NCBI GenBank assembly: GCA_032718475.1
Contig: JAUCBJ010008193.1
Span: 1-55,724 of the forward strand
Reading direction: 5' to 3'
Length of the DNA stretch: 55,724 bases
Source: Nemertoderma westbladi
Lineage: Eukaryota; Xenacoelomorpha; Nemertodermatida; Nemertodermatidae
The notes under the pieces were generated by a model. It saw nothing but the letters and a program-made list of their open reading frames with translations, did no database searches and was not told the DNA's origin. Positions 13,522 through 21,252 of this stretch are shown here, piece by piece. The first letter of the stretch is position 1, and the number at the start of each line of letters is the position of its first letter. The position numbers and the translations under genes were made by a program.

Positions 13522-15762
13522 GTGGTGGAGTCGCTGACCGGCAGCACACTGAATTGTTTTTCCACACCATTTAACCAGCGTAGGTCGTATATTTGTGGAT
13601 GTGTGCAAAATATATATTCATCGTTAGTCCCAACACAAAGGTTATTGCTTTCCGGTGATATTGAACAAAATCCCGGGCCTTTTAATATTGCTCACCTCAA
13701 TGTACGTAGTTTATTTCCAACAGAAAATCCAAATTTTAAAATCGATTCCTTGAACAATTTCTTCAATGAAAAGGAATGTGATATTATTGCACTCTCTGAA
13801 ATTTGGCTTAAAAAGAATACATGTAAAAGTGAGCAACTGGAGGAAAAGTTCCCGGGATATCGTTTGTATGTTAATCCACGGAGTGATAATTCAGGATATG
13901 GTGGAGTAGGATTTCTCATAAGGGAAGACCTCCCACATATTAACCGACCCAAATATAATGTCTCCACATCAAATTGTGAATTAATATTTATTGATGTCTG
14001 GGTTAATAAACTCAAAATATTATTTGTGTGCGGGTACACTCCAACGTGCCCCTCTCAGGCGTTCTGGCTTGACCTACAAGATAAAATCACTACTGTACTT
14101 CAATCACAGAAATATAGTGGTTTTATACTTTTGGGAGACTTTAACACCGATTGTCTAAATTCCGCTCCACTAATTATACAACAATTCTGCTGCTCCTTAA
14201 ATGCCAAACAATTTATTAACAAAATTACTAGACCGGCGTCTGGATCCTGTATTGATCTAATTTTTTCTGACCTTCATCCATTTTTATCTTCCTCTCAAGT
14301 ACCAAATAAGTTGTTTTTCGGTGATCCTGTTCGGGAGGTTTCTGATCACTGCCCAACCTTAGCTATATTTAATTTTAACATAAAAAAACCCCCGTTACAT
14401 TCACGCACGCATTGGTTATATAAAACTGCTGATTGGCATGGTTACAGTAACTATGTGGATTCAAATACATGTTTCAATGATGTTATAAAGAACGACCCAA
14501 ATATGCTAGCAAAACAACTTACTCGGGTACTTATCGAAGGTAGAACTCAATTTATTAAAAATAAAGTAGTTAAAACACGTCAGTCAGACCCACCTTGGAT
14601 TAATGCTAACCTACGGGCGTTGTTCCGCCGTAGGGAAAAGCTTCATAGTAGGGCAAAAGGTACGGTAGACAATTCGAAGTCCTGGAAACAATTTAGACAT
14701 TTTCGTAATTATGTGCAAGAACAAGTTAAAGTTTCAAAAAGAGAACATGATAAAATCTTATATAGTCAGCTGCAGGATGGTACAAGGTCTAACCCAAAGA
14801 AGTGGTACAGTGTCGTTAATGCTACCCTCGGTCGTGTTAAAACACTACGCATACCATTCTTAATTGACGGCGATAAGGTCCATACAGAGGCCCAAGACAA
14901 GGCTGAATGCTTAAGTACATTTTTTGCCGAGCAGTCACATATAACTAATTTAGTTAAGCACATTCCATCTGTGCGTTTACCTATTGGAACTTTCGGTACT
15001 CCAGGTACTAGTCATCCTATTGGTACTCCAGGTAGTCAGACTATTGGTACTTTTGGCACTCCATGTAGTCAGCCTATTGGAACATTCGGTACTCCAGGTA
15101 CTAGTCATCCTATTGGTACTCCAGGTAGTCAGCCTAATAGAACCTTCGGTACTCCAGGTAGCCAGCCTATTGGAACATTCGGTACTCCAGGTACTAGTCA
15201 TCCTATTGGTACTCTTGGTACTCCAGGTAGTCAGACTATTGGTACTTTTGGCACTCCATGTAGTCAGCCTATTGGAACATTCGGTACTCCAGGTACTAGT
15301 CATCCTATTGGTACTCCAGGTAGTCAGACTATTGGTACTTTTGGCACTCCATGTAGTCAGCCTATTGGAACATTCGGTACTCCAGGTACTAGTCATCCTA
15401 TTGGTACTCTTGGTACTCCAGGTAGTCAGACTATTGGTACTTTTGGCACTCCATGTAGTCAGCCTATTGGAACATTCGGTACTCCAGGTACTAGTCATCC
15501 TATTGGTACTCCAGGTAGTCAGCCTAATAGAACCTTCGGTACTCCAGGTAGCCAGCCTATTGGAACATTCGGTACTCCAGGTACTAGTCATCCTATTGGT
15601 ACTCTTGGTACTCCAGGTAGTCAGACTATTGGTACTTTTGGCACTCCATGTAGTCAGCCTATTGGAACATTCGGTACTCCAGGTACTAGTCATCCTATTG
15701 GTACTCTTGGTACTCCAGGTAGTCAGCCTAATAGAAGCTCAGTTAGCTCAGTTGAAATATAA
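13522..15762 (+). CDS. ORF2: 2A motif + APE endonuclease + repeats, no RT
   Basis: 746 codons, open from 13486, with GTG rather than ATG at the listed position; the true start is unknown. Residues 45-53 are GDIEQNPGP, a 2A ribosome-skipping consensus. Residues 55-280 are an apurinic/apyrimidinic-type endonuclease with catalytic-site motifs: HLNVRSL (N60), LSEIWL (E93), GYGGVGFLI, LLGDFNTD (D206, N208), GSCIDLIF and SDHCP (D275, H276). Residues 280-485 match the linker that normally precedes RT (WKQFRHFRNYVQ; KKWYSVVNATLG). At residue 487 the protein turns into PIGTFGTPGTSH-type repeats to near the stop. RT fingers, palm (YxDD) and C-terminus are all absent. The endonuclease could nick DNA, but the copy could not self-replicate. 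Confidence 0.88.
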   Translation: MVESLTGSTLNCFSTPFNQRRSYICGCVQNIYSSLVPTQRLLLSGDIEQNPGPFNIAHLNVRSLFPTENPNFKIDSLNNFFNEKECDIIALSEIWLKKNTCKSEQLEEKFPGYRLYVNPRSDNSGYGGVGFLIREDLPHINRPKYNVSTSNCELIFIDVWVNKLKILFVCGYTPTCPSQAFWLDLQDKITTVLQSQKYSGFILLGDFNTDCLNSAPLIIQQFCCSLNAKQFINKITRPASGSCIDLIFSDLHPFLSSSQVPNKLFFGDPVREVSDHCPTLAIFNFNIKKPPLHSRTHWLYKTADWHGYSNYVDSNTCFNDVIKNDPNMLAKQLTRVLIEGRTQFIKNKVVKTRQSDPPWINANLRALFRRREKLHSRAKGTVDNSKSWKQFRHFRNYVQEQVKVSKREHDKILYSQLQDGTRSNPKKWYSVVNATLGRVKTLRIPFLIDGDKVHTEAQDKAECLSTFFAEQSHITNLVKHIPSVRLPIGTFGTPGTSHPIGTPGSQTIGTFGTPCSQPIGTFGTPGTSHPIGTPGSQPNRTFGTPGSQPIGTFGTPGTSHPIGTLGTPGSQTIGTFGTPCSQPIGTFGTPGTSHPIGTPGSQTIGTFGTPCSQPIGTFGTPGTSHPIGTLGTPGSQTIGTFGTPCSQPIGTFGTPGTSHPIGTPGSQPNRTFGTPGSQPIGTFGTPGTSHPIGTLGTPGSQTIGTFGTPCSQPIGTFGTPGTSHPIGTLGTPGSQPNRSSVSSVEI
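13654..13680 (+). other. 2A ribosome-skipping motif
   Basis: Encodes GDIEQNPGP, matching D(V/I)ExNPG|P, preceded by the hydrophobic-containing QRLLLS. In characterised 2A peptides the ribosome fails to join Gly to the final Pro, so the endonuclease part would begin with Pro 53 and the N-terminal piece would be released. Known from non-LTR elements of marine invertebrates, where the N-terminal 2A region can also act as a targeting signal. Confidence 0.88.
14980..15735 (+). repeat. In-frame minisatellite replacing the RT domain
   Basis: About 750 bp of 24-, 33- and 36-bp subunits built on CCTATTGGTACT...GGTACTCCAGGTAGTCAG, encoding PIGTFGTPGSQ, PIGTFGTPGTSH and PIGTPGSQ. Larger composite blocks recur, for example those ending in ACTAGTCATCCTATTGGT. 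All subunits are multiples of three and no stop occurs, so ORF2 stays open. The complementary strand is open too, a by-product of composition. Confidence 0.95.
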
Positions 15763-16260
15763 ACTATAAAGGCTCTAGTGTGTAGAGAACTACAAAAAAT
15801 TCCAAATTAATAAATAAATTAGCACTTCTAATCAAATGTATTTTTGGACCTAAAATATACTGTGAATAAATTGAGAGCATTCACTTTCGTGTTGGAACTA
15901 TTTATATGTACGTACAGTATAACAACACACAATTATTTGTTGTATGTAATATATCTAATTTAACTTTGCTCTTCTACCCTTCTTGTTAACTATGTATGTA
16001 GGGTAATTGTGGAATATACAATAGCCTAGACTAGCCATAGCTATGACTAGGATTGTGACTGTGAGGTTTTCACCGGCGCTCGTGTTGGGTATGCGCTGCA
16101 AATATCTGTCTGTACAGAAATAATATATCTATATTTAATAATAGTATGTTTATCATGAATTTGTTGGTGGTGTATCATGTAACAAACCCGTGAGGGCAGG
16201 ATATAGGGCTTTGCCCTGTTTGCCCGTAATTAAAGAAATATTAATGTAAAAAAAAAAAAA
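15763..16260 (+). other. 3' UTR of the non-LTR element, with stem-loop and poly(A)
   Basis: AT-rich untranslated region. Near its end are two inverted repeats: outer GGGCA 16194-16198 with TGCCC 16221-16225, and inner AGGGC 16205-16209 with GCCCT 16213-16217 around a TTT loop. About 20 bp later comes the A tail (16248-16260). In related L2-type elements a 3' stem-loop is recognised by the RT, so this structure may let an RT supplied in trans copy the element. Confidence 0.6.
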
Positions 16261-16270
16261 GGGCGCCAAC

Positions 16271-16623
16271 AAGGGTATCAACCAATCAGAGGGGGGAAAG
16301 GCATCGATTAGGTAGAGTAACAAGGCCAACCGTGCAATATAGCCACTTGGCAGTAATCATATCAGTTCAGTTATTTCAGTGTAATATTGGTGCTAGTTTA
16401 GGTTAGTTAGTTTAGCTAGGGAAGGACCGGGACTTTAATTACCGTATCCCGCCTTCTGTATACGACAACATTATCCGTACACCTATATCTATATACCCTA
16501 TATCTATATCAGTTATTATATACAACGAACGACACGGATTCCCTTTTTACCTTTCATACACACGGCGGGGACGAGTGAATTAAACAACCGGATAAATCGG
16601 GATCCTTCCTGGATCCTGTCACA
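16271..16623 (+). repeat. BEL/Pao 5' LTR, second part
   Basis: Remaining 353 bp of the 5' LTR, matching 28423-28775 with two visible differences. Together with 11636-11832 it makes exactly 550 bp, the length of the 3' LTR. The 62-bp leader after it (16624-16685) shows no evident tRNA-complementary site. Confidence 0.95.
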
Positions 16624-16685
16624 GTAATTAAATCCGAGCTGTTCCCCTAGCCAGCTAAACCACCAGCCACCAATCACCAGGCGAG

Positions 16686-18245
16686 ATGAGCCAGTCGGGA
16701 GAAACAACGCCGACGCGGACCCCGGACGAAGAATTAACGATCCGCGAGGCCGCAACCAGGCGGTACAGGCCCACAACGCCGGACCCATCGGTAACGGGTC
16801 ATCCGGCAGTCCAGGATGAGGGGGGCCGCCTGGAACCCGAGGTCGAGCCAAGAGAAGGAGAGAGCGAGACGGAGGGAGACGGAGACGAGTCGACACGAGA
16901 CGTGGGTCGACGTACCGATGTCGCCGGCCAGCCACAGGCCGAGGGCGACGAGCGGCCCACCGAAACGGCGACGGTGCGGCCGACGGTACGACGCCGGACC
17001 CGAAGAGATGGAGGAGATGTCGGTACCGATGTCGCCGGCCAGCCACGGGCCGAGAGCGACGAGCGGCCCACCGAAACGGCGACGGTGGGGCCGACGGTAC
17101 GACGCCGGACCCGGAGAGACGGACGAGAGGTCGGCGACGAGGACGTCGGGGTTTCTGATCGACTTCGACGGGCCTACAACGCGACCCGGAGACTATTAGA
17201 GGAGGCCAGAGGAGGGGCGACGATGGACAAGGTAAAACTAAAGAGAAGACTAGGTGAGTCGAATAGACACTTTTATTATCTAATGCGCTTCGGGCAAAGA
17301 GGACTGGCCGAGGAGAGAGCGAGAGGGGTTGCCGAGGAACTGTATGACTTGTGGCGGTATGGGGGTATAGAACCTAGCGTAGTGTACGTAGGGCCGTACT
17401 TAGTCGATGCCCGGGGAGTAAAATTAGTGGGTTGGGAGAGACCTGAGGAGGACGAATCCGAGGTTAACCCCGAGGATTCAGCCTCGTCGGTCGGAGGAAG
17501 TTCCGGGAGGCGGGGGAAGGTTAGTAGGACGGGGAGGCGGAGGGAATCCGTTACAACCGATAAGTCTGCTACATCCTCCGTGAAAGAAAGACGGGTGAGA
17601 GATATAAATGCCGCGTACCGTCTTGATTTAATAGAGCAAGGTCAAAGGGAAGTAGGTAGACGGTTACAGGAGGGGAGAGTGCTGCTAGAGAGGGAAAAGG
17701 CATTGATTAGAGAAACCGGAGAGAGGGCCGAAAGGGCTTTGAAAAGCCTTAGGGAGTGTGAGGAAACAGAGAGGAGGGAACAAGAAGAGCATGAGGCGGA
17801 ACGTAGGGAACGTGTAGCGAGAGAGGAAAACGAGCGCAGAGAGCGTGAGGCGGAACGTAGGGAATGTGTAGCGAGAGAGGAAAACGAGCGCAAAGAGCGT
17901 GAGGGTGAACGCAGAGAGCGTGAGGCGAGACGAAGGGAGGGAGCTAGAAAAGAGTTGGAATTGGCCGAGCAAAGCGAACGGGAGTGTAGGGAGAGAATGG
18001 CAAGGGATGAGTGTGAGCGAAAAGAATTAGAGAGACGCCAAAGTGAGCTTATGGGGCATAAGATTAGACGCACGCGCGAGCTGCAACTGGCGCGGGCGGG
18101 GACGTCTGAGAGCGGGGCCGGCTCGAGTATTTCCGAGGAGCCGGGGGCCGTGGATACACTTATTAATACCCCACTTACAGGGACCGCACGACAGACCCAA
18201 AACTGGTATGACCGTACGGGCGGGGGGGGGGGGGGGGGGGGGTAA
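16686..18245 (+). CDS. BEL/Pao Gag, N-terminal coiled-coil segment
   Basis: 519 aa from an ATG 62 bp after the LTR. Residues 75-155 contain a tandem duplication of about 40 aa (DVAGQP.AE..ERPTETATV.PTVRRRTRRDG). Residues 165-260 are a possible folded region (NRHFYYLMRFGQRGLAEERA, then PSVVYVGPYLVDARGVKLVGW). Residues 300-470 are an extremely charged Glu/Arg helix with repeats such as EAERRERVAREENERRERE, almost certainly a long coiled coil. The frame ends artificially in a 21-G run (18222-18242) giving poly-Gly and a stop; the Gag frame continues in another register downstream. It probably mediates Gag assembly, inferred from position and composition. No recognisable named domain. Confidence 0.7.
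   Translation: MSQSGETTPTRTPDEELTIREAATRRYRPTTPDPSVTGHPAVQDEGGRLEPEVEPREGESETEGDGDESTRDVGRRTDVAGQPQAEGDERPTETATVRPTVRRRTRRDGGDVGTDVAGQPRAESDERPTETATVGPTVRRRTRRDGREVGDEDVGVSDRLRRAYNATRRLLEEARGGATMDKVKLKRRLGESNRHFYYLMRFGQRGLAEERARGVAEELYDLWRYGGIEPSVVYVGPYLVDARGVKLVGWERPEEDESEVNPEDSASSVGGSSGRRGKVSRTGRRRESVTTDKSATSSVKERRVRDINAAYRLDLIEQGQREVGRRLQEGRVLLEREKALIRETGERAERALKSLRECEETERREQEEHEAERRERVAREENERREREAERRECVAREENERKEREGERREREARRREGARKELELAEQSERECRERMARDECERKELERRQSELMGHKIRRTRELQLARAGTSESGAGSSISEEPGAVDTLINTPLTGTARQTQNWYDRTGGGGGGGG
18222..18242 (+). repeat. Homopolymer run of 21 G in gag
   Basis: Twenty-one consecutive G at the point where the gag frame changes register. Prone to replication slippage and to sequencing miscounts; a change of length by one would alter whether the coiled-coil segment reads into the Asn-rich segment that follows. 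Confidence 0.95.
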
Positions 18246-18822
18246 TAACAATAATGCTACAGTAGACGTCGTTAATATTAATAGTACCGTATGGAATAAC
18301 TCTAACCAAACCTTTATTGCAGCAAATAATGATTTACCTAGTAGCAGTAATTTAAATTTAAGTACAAATAATAATTTCAATTTGGACGTGCAAAATAATT
18401 CAAATAATTTAAATAATGATCCAAGTCCGAATTTACAAAATAATTCAAATGATTTTGTTTCAAACGAACAAATTAATTCCGTTTCCAATGTGGGTGCTAT
18501 TAACGTGAACACGTCGGGCGTGTATGGCCAGGCAGACGGGGGCCTGGTAGGCCGTACAATTGGTAGGTCGGAGGTGGCGGGATTGAGCCAACCCAGAGAG
18601 GGCCTGGTAGGCCACGTAGTTGGTAGGCAGGGAGCGGCTGGGTTGGGTAGACCCGGTGCGGGCCTGGTAGGCCACGTAGTTGATAGGCAGGGAGTGGCTG
18701 GGTTGGACAGACCCAGCGAGGGCCTGGTAGGCCACGTAGTTGATAGGCAGGGAGTGGCTGGGTTGGACAGACCCAGCGAGGGCCTGGTAGGCCACATAGT
18801 TGGTATGGTAGGCAGGGAGTAG
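18243..18822 (+). pseudogene. Gag middle segment, Asn-rich then GLVGH repeats
   Basis: In the frame that follows the G-run the protein is Asn/Ser rich (NNNNATVDVVNINSTVWN, then NNLNNDPSPNLQNNSND), then enters 20-aa repeats of the type EGLVGHVVDRQGVAGLDRPS, and stops at TAG 18820. The repeat pattern continues after the stop in a different frame, so the stop is a lesion or sequence error. Low-complexity and intrinsically disordered in appearance. Role in Gag unknown. Confidence 0.55.
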
Positions 18823-18840
18823 AGGGCCTGGTAGGCCACG
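18541..18840 (+). repeat. 60-bp tandem repeat in gag, about 5 copies
   Basis: Four successive 60-bp units each begin with GGCCTGGTAGGCC at 18541, 18601, 18661 and 18721. A shortened unit follows at 18781 and another start at 18825. The unit start is an inverted repeat (GGCC...GGCC). Irregular unit lengths at the end shift the reading frame. Confidence 0.93.
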
Positions 18841-19200
18841 CAATAGCAGAGGGAGAGACGGGGGTGAATAGACCCGACTGCGGTAGGGTTGATGTGTCGA
18901 CTAGAGAGGGATATAGTAGCGGGGTGAGGGATAGCGAAGTTAGATGTGACGAGTGGGGGGGGGCTACAGGGGCCCCACAACAGCGAGTTAGCGGCGAAAG
19001 GGGGGGTGGCAGGGAGTGCTCCACAGCCGTCAGCGGATAATGCGCGGGCCGAAATAGGTAAACCGCAACACCCGGCGACGGAGAGTAATAGGGGGGTTGT
19101 GAGTATCCCCAGCGGCGTGCGACCGAGCAGCGAGAGACAGGTTGACGTCGTGAGAGGGCGGACGAAGCGTCGAGCCCGATCAGAAGAGGGATGAAGAACA
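18825..19200 (+). pseudogene. Gag segment broken over several frames
   Basis: From 18825 a different frame reads GLVGHAIAEGETGVNRPD and stays open to TAA at about 19040, crossing G-runs near 18955 and 19003. A further frame is open from 18946 to TGA at 19192 (TSGGGLQGPHNSELAAK...). These look like slices of one disordered Gag region with indels at G-runs. No domain recognised. Confidence 0.4.
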
Positions 19201-19920
19201 GTGGGGTTTAACCGGGAGGACGAGAGATCTCACGAGCGGGAATACTACACTGAAAGGGGAAGAATAGAAGACAGTAGTAAAAGTATCGCCGCGAACGATA
19301 GAAGAGCGAGGATGGATAGCGAGCCGTCGGTAGTCGAGATGAGAACGGAGAGTCAGTGGGTTCGGACTCCGGGAGATTGCCGTCGCCCCGGAGAGATGCG
19401 ACCTGGCGAGGTGCATTACGCGCCGATGGAAGGGTACACGATGTACCGGTACGAAGACGAGAACAGTAGAGAGGGAGGTCGAAGAGAAACTTTCCGACGG
19501 AATGTACCTAACGATCGAGAATACGGTAGCCGCGGGGAGGATTATTCGAGAAGAATAAACTTCGATCCCGAGCAACACATGCAGACTGTAGGACATACTG
19601 TAGGCCTTACTGCACATACCATAGGCCATACTGAGAGAGGCAATGTAGGGGATAGGATAGCGCGGACAACGGGATTAAACCCGGAAGTCGCGGAATACGT
19701 ACCGACGAGTAGGCCAGAAGCTGATAGGCCTATACCGGTACCAGTACAGCAGTATGACTACAGCATGCAGGGACATAACATATACCCAGGGGAGGGGGGA
19801 ATTATTGCGGATAGGTGTATGGGCCCCAACATATTAACATCAACCCCAGTACCAAGCATACCGGTGGGGGGGGACAGGGTGACATTCCCCCATCACAATA
19901 TCAACAATATACCCCGATAG
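19201..19920 (+). pseudogene. Gag segment, Arg/Glu-rich with GHT motifs
   Basis: An open stretch of 239 codons, not starting at ATG, Arg/Glu/Asp rich (REDERSHEREYYTERGRIED), with a short TVGHTVGLTAHTIGHTERG repeat and a Pro/Tyr-rich end (RPIPVPVQQYDYSMQGHNI). A run of eight G at about 19863-19873 marks where the Gag frame shifts to the next segment; after it this frame soon terminates. Likely a linker between the coiled-coil and the core Gag domain. Not recognisable alone. Confidence 0.5.
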
Positions 19921-21251
19921 GAGCGAGAACAACGAGACCCTTGGATGAAAATAGGTCGTGTGACACAGAGATATGGAGGGGGCCGCTACCCCCGATGACA
20001 TACCCAAGTCAAAGAAGATCAAGAAATAGGACGGACGAACCGCACCAGACAGGAGAAACTATACAGCATCCATCGAACCCATTGGAAATGCAGGCGATGG
20101 GGATGGCCACGTTGATCGATGCGTTGAAAACGAGGATCGAGTTACCACCCGTGGAACCATTCAAATTCGATGGGAGTAGGCCGGAAGAATATCTACAGTT
20201 TCGGCGCATGTATAGTAACGAAATACTTACGAAAAACTTGACGCAGGCGGAGTGCCTAAAGTATCTGCAAGTATACACGGGAGGCCCAGCATACGACATC
20301 GTGAGGCAATATCAAGGAATAGAGGGCGGCTTCACGACAGCATGGCGGGCACTGGATAGGGAATACGGGCACCCGGCCAAGATCATCAGACAGACACTGA
20401 GAGGCATAACATCGGGTGGCCTACAGGATAATCCCGTTAGCATTAAGACGTTCGCTAACAAGGTCGAAAAGGCGCTAATCGTGCTGAAGATGCTAGACGC
20501 GCCATACGAGCTCAACGCGTCCAATAACATCACCACGATAGCACAGGCACTACCAAACTGGCTGCGCAACAAGTGGAGGAAGATCGCCTTCTCCACTCGA
20601 GACAAGAAGGGTGTGGAACCGGGTTTAGAAGAAATGTCAAGCTTCTTAAACTACGAGGCTGAACTAATAACTGACCCAGTCTATAGCGAAGATAGCCTGG
20701 GAAAGGGACCGAAGATGGATTACCATAGACCGAAACCAGAGCACAATACATCAAACGCATTACCGAGGCTCAGGCAATCATTGCCATATGCAGCGACGCA
20801 GGGGACTGCAAGTCCACAGCTAGCCGAAGATAAGACAACACCATGGAACGGACAGGGAAACAATAACAACACGAATAAACACAACCCCAGTACGTCCAGT
20901 AGGCTGAATCCAAACAATAAGAATAGTAGGGACTTTGGTACAAACGCAGCTGTGATACGCAGTGCGCTGTATAAAGAGGGCTACGACCCAAAGAGCAAAT
21001 GCCAGCTACACGCAAATGCGCTTCATCAAACCATGAACTGCAGGTACTGGCAGGCGCTACCTAGGCAAGATCAGATAGATTATGCGTTGAGCAACAAAAT
21101 CTGCTCGCGATGTGTAATGAGTGGACATAGAGCAAGGGAGTGCAAGGAGAAGCCGGTAGAGTTTGGTCAAAGGAGAGGCCAGACGATGGCGACGAGCACA
21201 GTAGGGGCGAAGAAGAGAGGAACGGTGTTACTTGGAGTAGTACCCGAGTGA
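19815..21251 (+). CDS. BEL/Pao Gag core (DUF1759-like) with zinc knuckle
   Basis: 478-codon frame; the true Gag frame enters at the G-run near 19865. The central part, residues about 105-290, matches the DUF1759-type Gag core of Pao elements: LPPVEPFKFDGSRPEEYLQF, YLQVYTGGPAYDIV, WRALDREYGHPAKI, ALPNWLRNKWRKIAF. A Gln/Asn-rich linker follows, then a Cys/His region ending in the CCHC zinc knuckle CSRCVMSGHRAREC (C-x2-C-x4-H-x4-C), expected to bind element RNA. The frame ends at VVPE followed by TGA at 21249. In the minus-strand relative the same place reads without a break into the protease, so this stop reflects a small deletion here. Confidence 0.85.
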   Translation: MYGPQHININPSTKHTGGGGQGDIPPSQYQQYTPIGARTTRPLDENRSCDTEIWRGPLPPMTYPSQRRSRNRTDEPHQTGETIQHPSNPLEMQAMGMATLIDALKTRIELPPVEPFKFDGSRPEEYLQFRRMYSNEILTKNLTQAECLKYLQVYTGGPAYDIVRQYQGIEGGFTTAWRALDREYGHPAKIIRQTLRGITSGGLQDNPVSIKTFANKVEKALIVLKMLDAPYELNASNNITTIAQALPNWLRNKWRKIAFSTRDKKGVEPGLEEMSSFLNYEAELITDPVYSEDSLGKGPKMDYHRPKPEHNTSNALPRLRQSLPYAATQGTASPQLAEDKTTPWNGQGNNNNTNKHNPSTSSRLNPNNKNSRDFGTNAAVIRSALYKEGYDPKSKCQLHANALHQTMNCRYWQALPRQDQIDYALSNKICSRCVMSGHRARECKEKPVEFGQRRGQTMATSTVGAKKRGTVLLGVVPE

Positions 21252-21252
21252 T

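Larger units (their letters stand above)
11833..16260 (+). mobile_element. 2A-bearing APE-type non-LTR element lacking RT
   Basis: A 4.4-kb insertion within the BEL 5' LTR. It starts at TGGTGGGCC and ends in a 13-A tail (16248-16260). The target duplication is AAAGGGCGCCAAC, 11820-11832 and 16258-16270, the AAA being shared with the tail. The uninterrupted target is visible in the 3' LTR at 28413. It contains ORF1, an ORF2 with a 2A motif and a complete apurinic-type endonuclease, then a minisatellite in place of the RT, and a 3' UTR with a stem-loop. ORF architecture and 2A point to the CR1/L2/Rex1/Crack group; exact clade not determined. Open ORFs and clean duplications suggest recent insertion. 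Confidence 0.92.

Noticed and set aside
14977-15769. Overlapping ORFs on both strands across the ORF2 minisatellite
   Set aside because: Composition effect of repeats with unit lengths divisible by three.
16624-16685. tRNA primer binding site after the 5' LTR
   Set aside because: No TGG-starting stretch adjoining the LTR end that I could match to a tRNA 3' end.
21140-21251. Programmed -1 frameshift between gag and pol
   Set aside because: The related minus-strand copy reads through in one frame at this place, so a deletion in the plus copy is simpler; no clear slippery heptamer plus structure seen.
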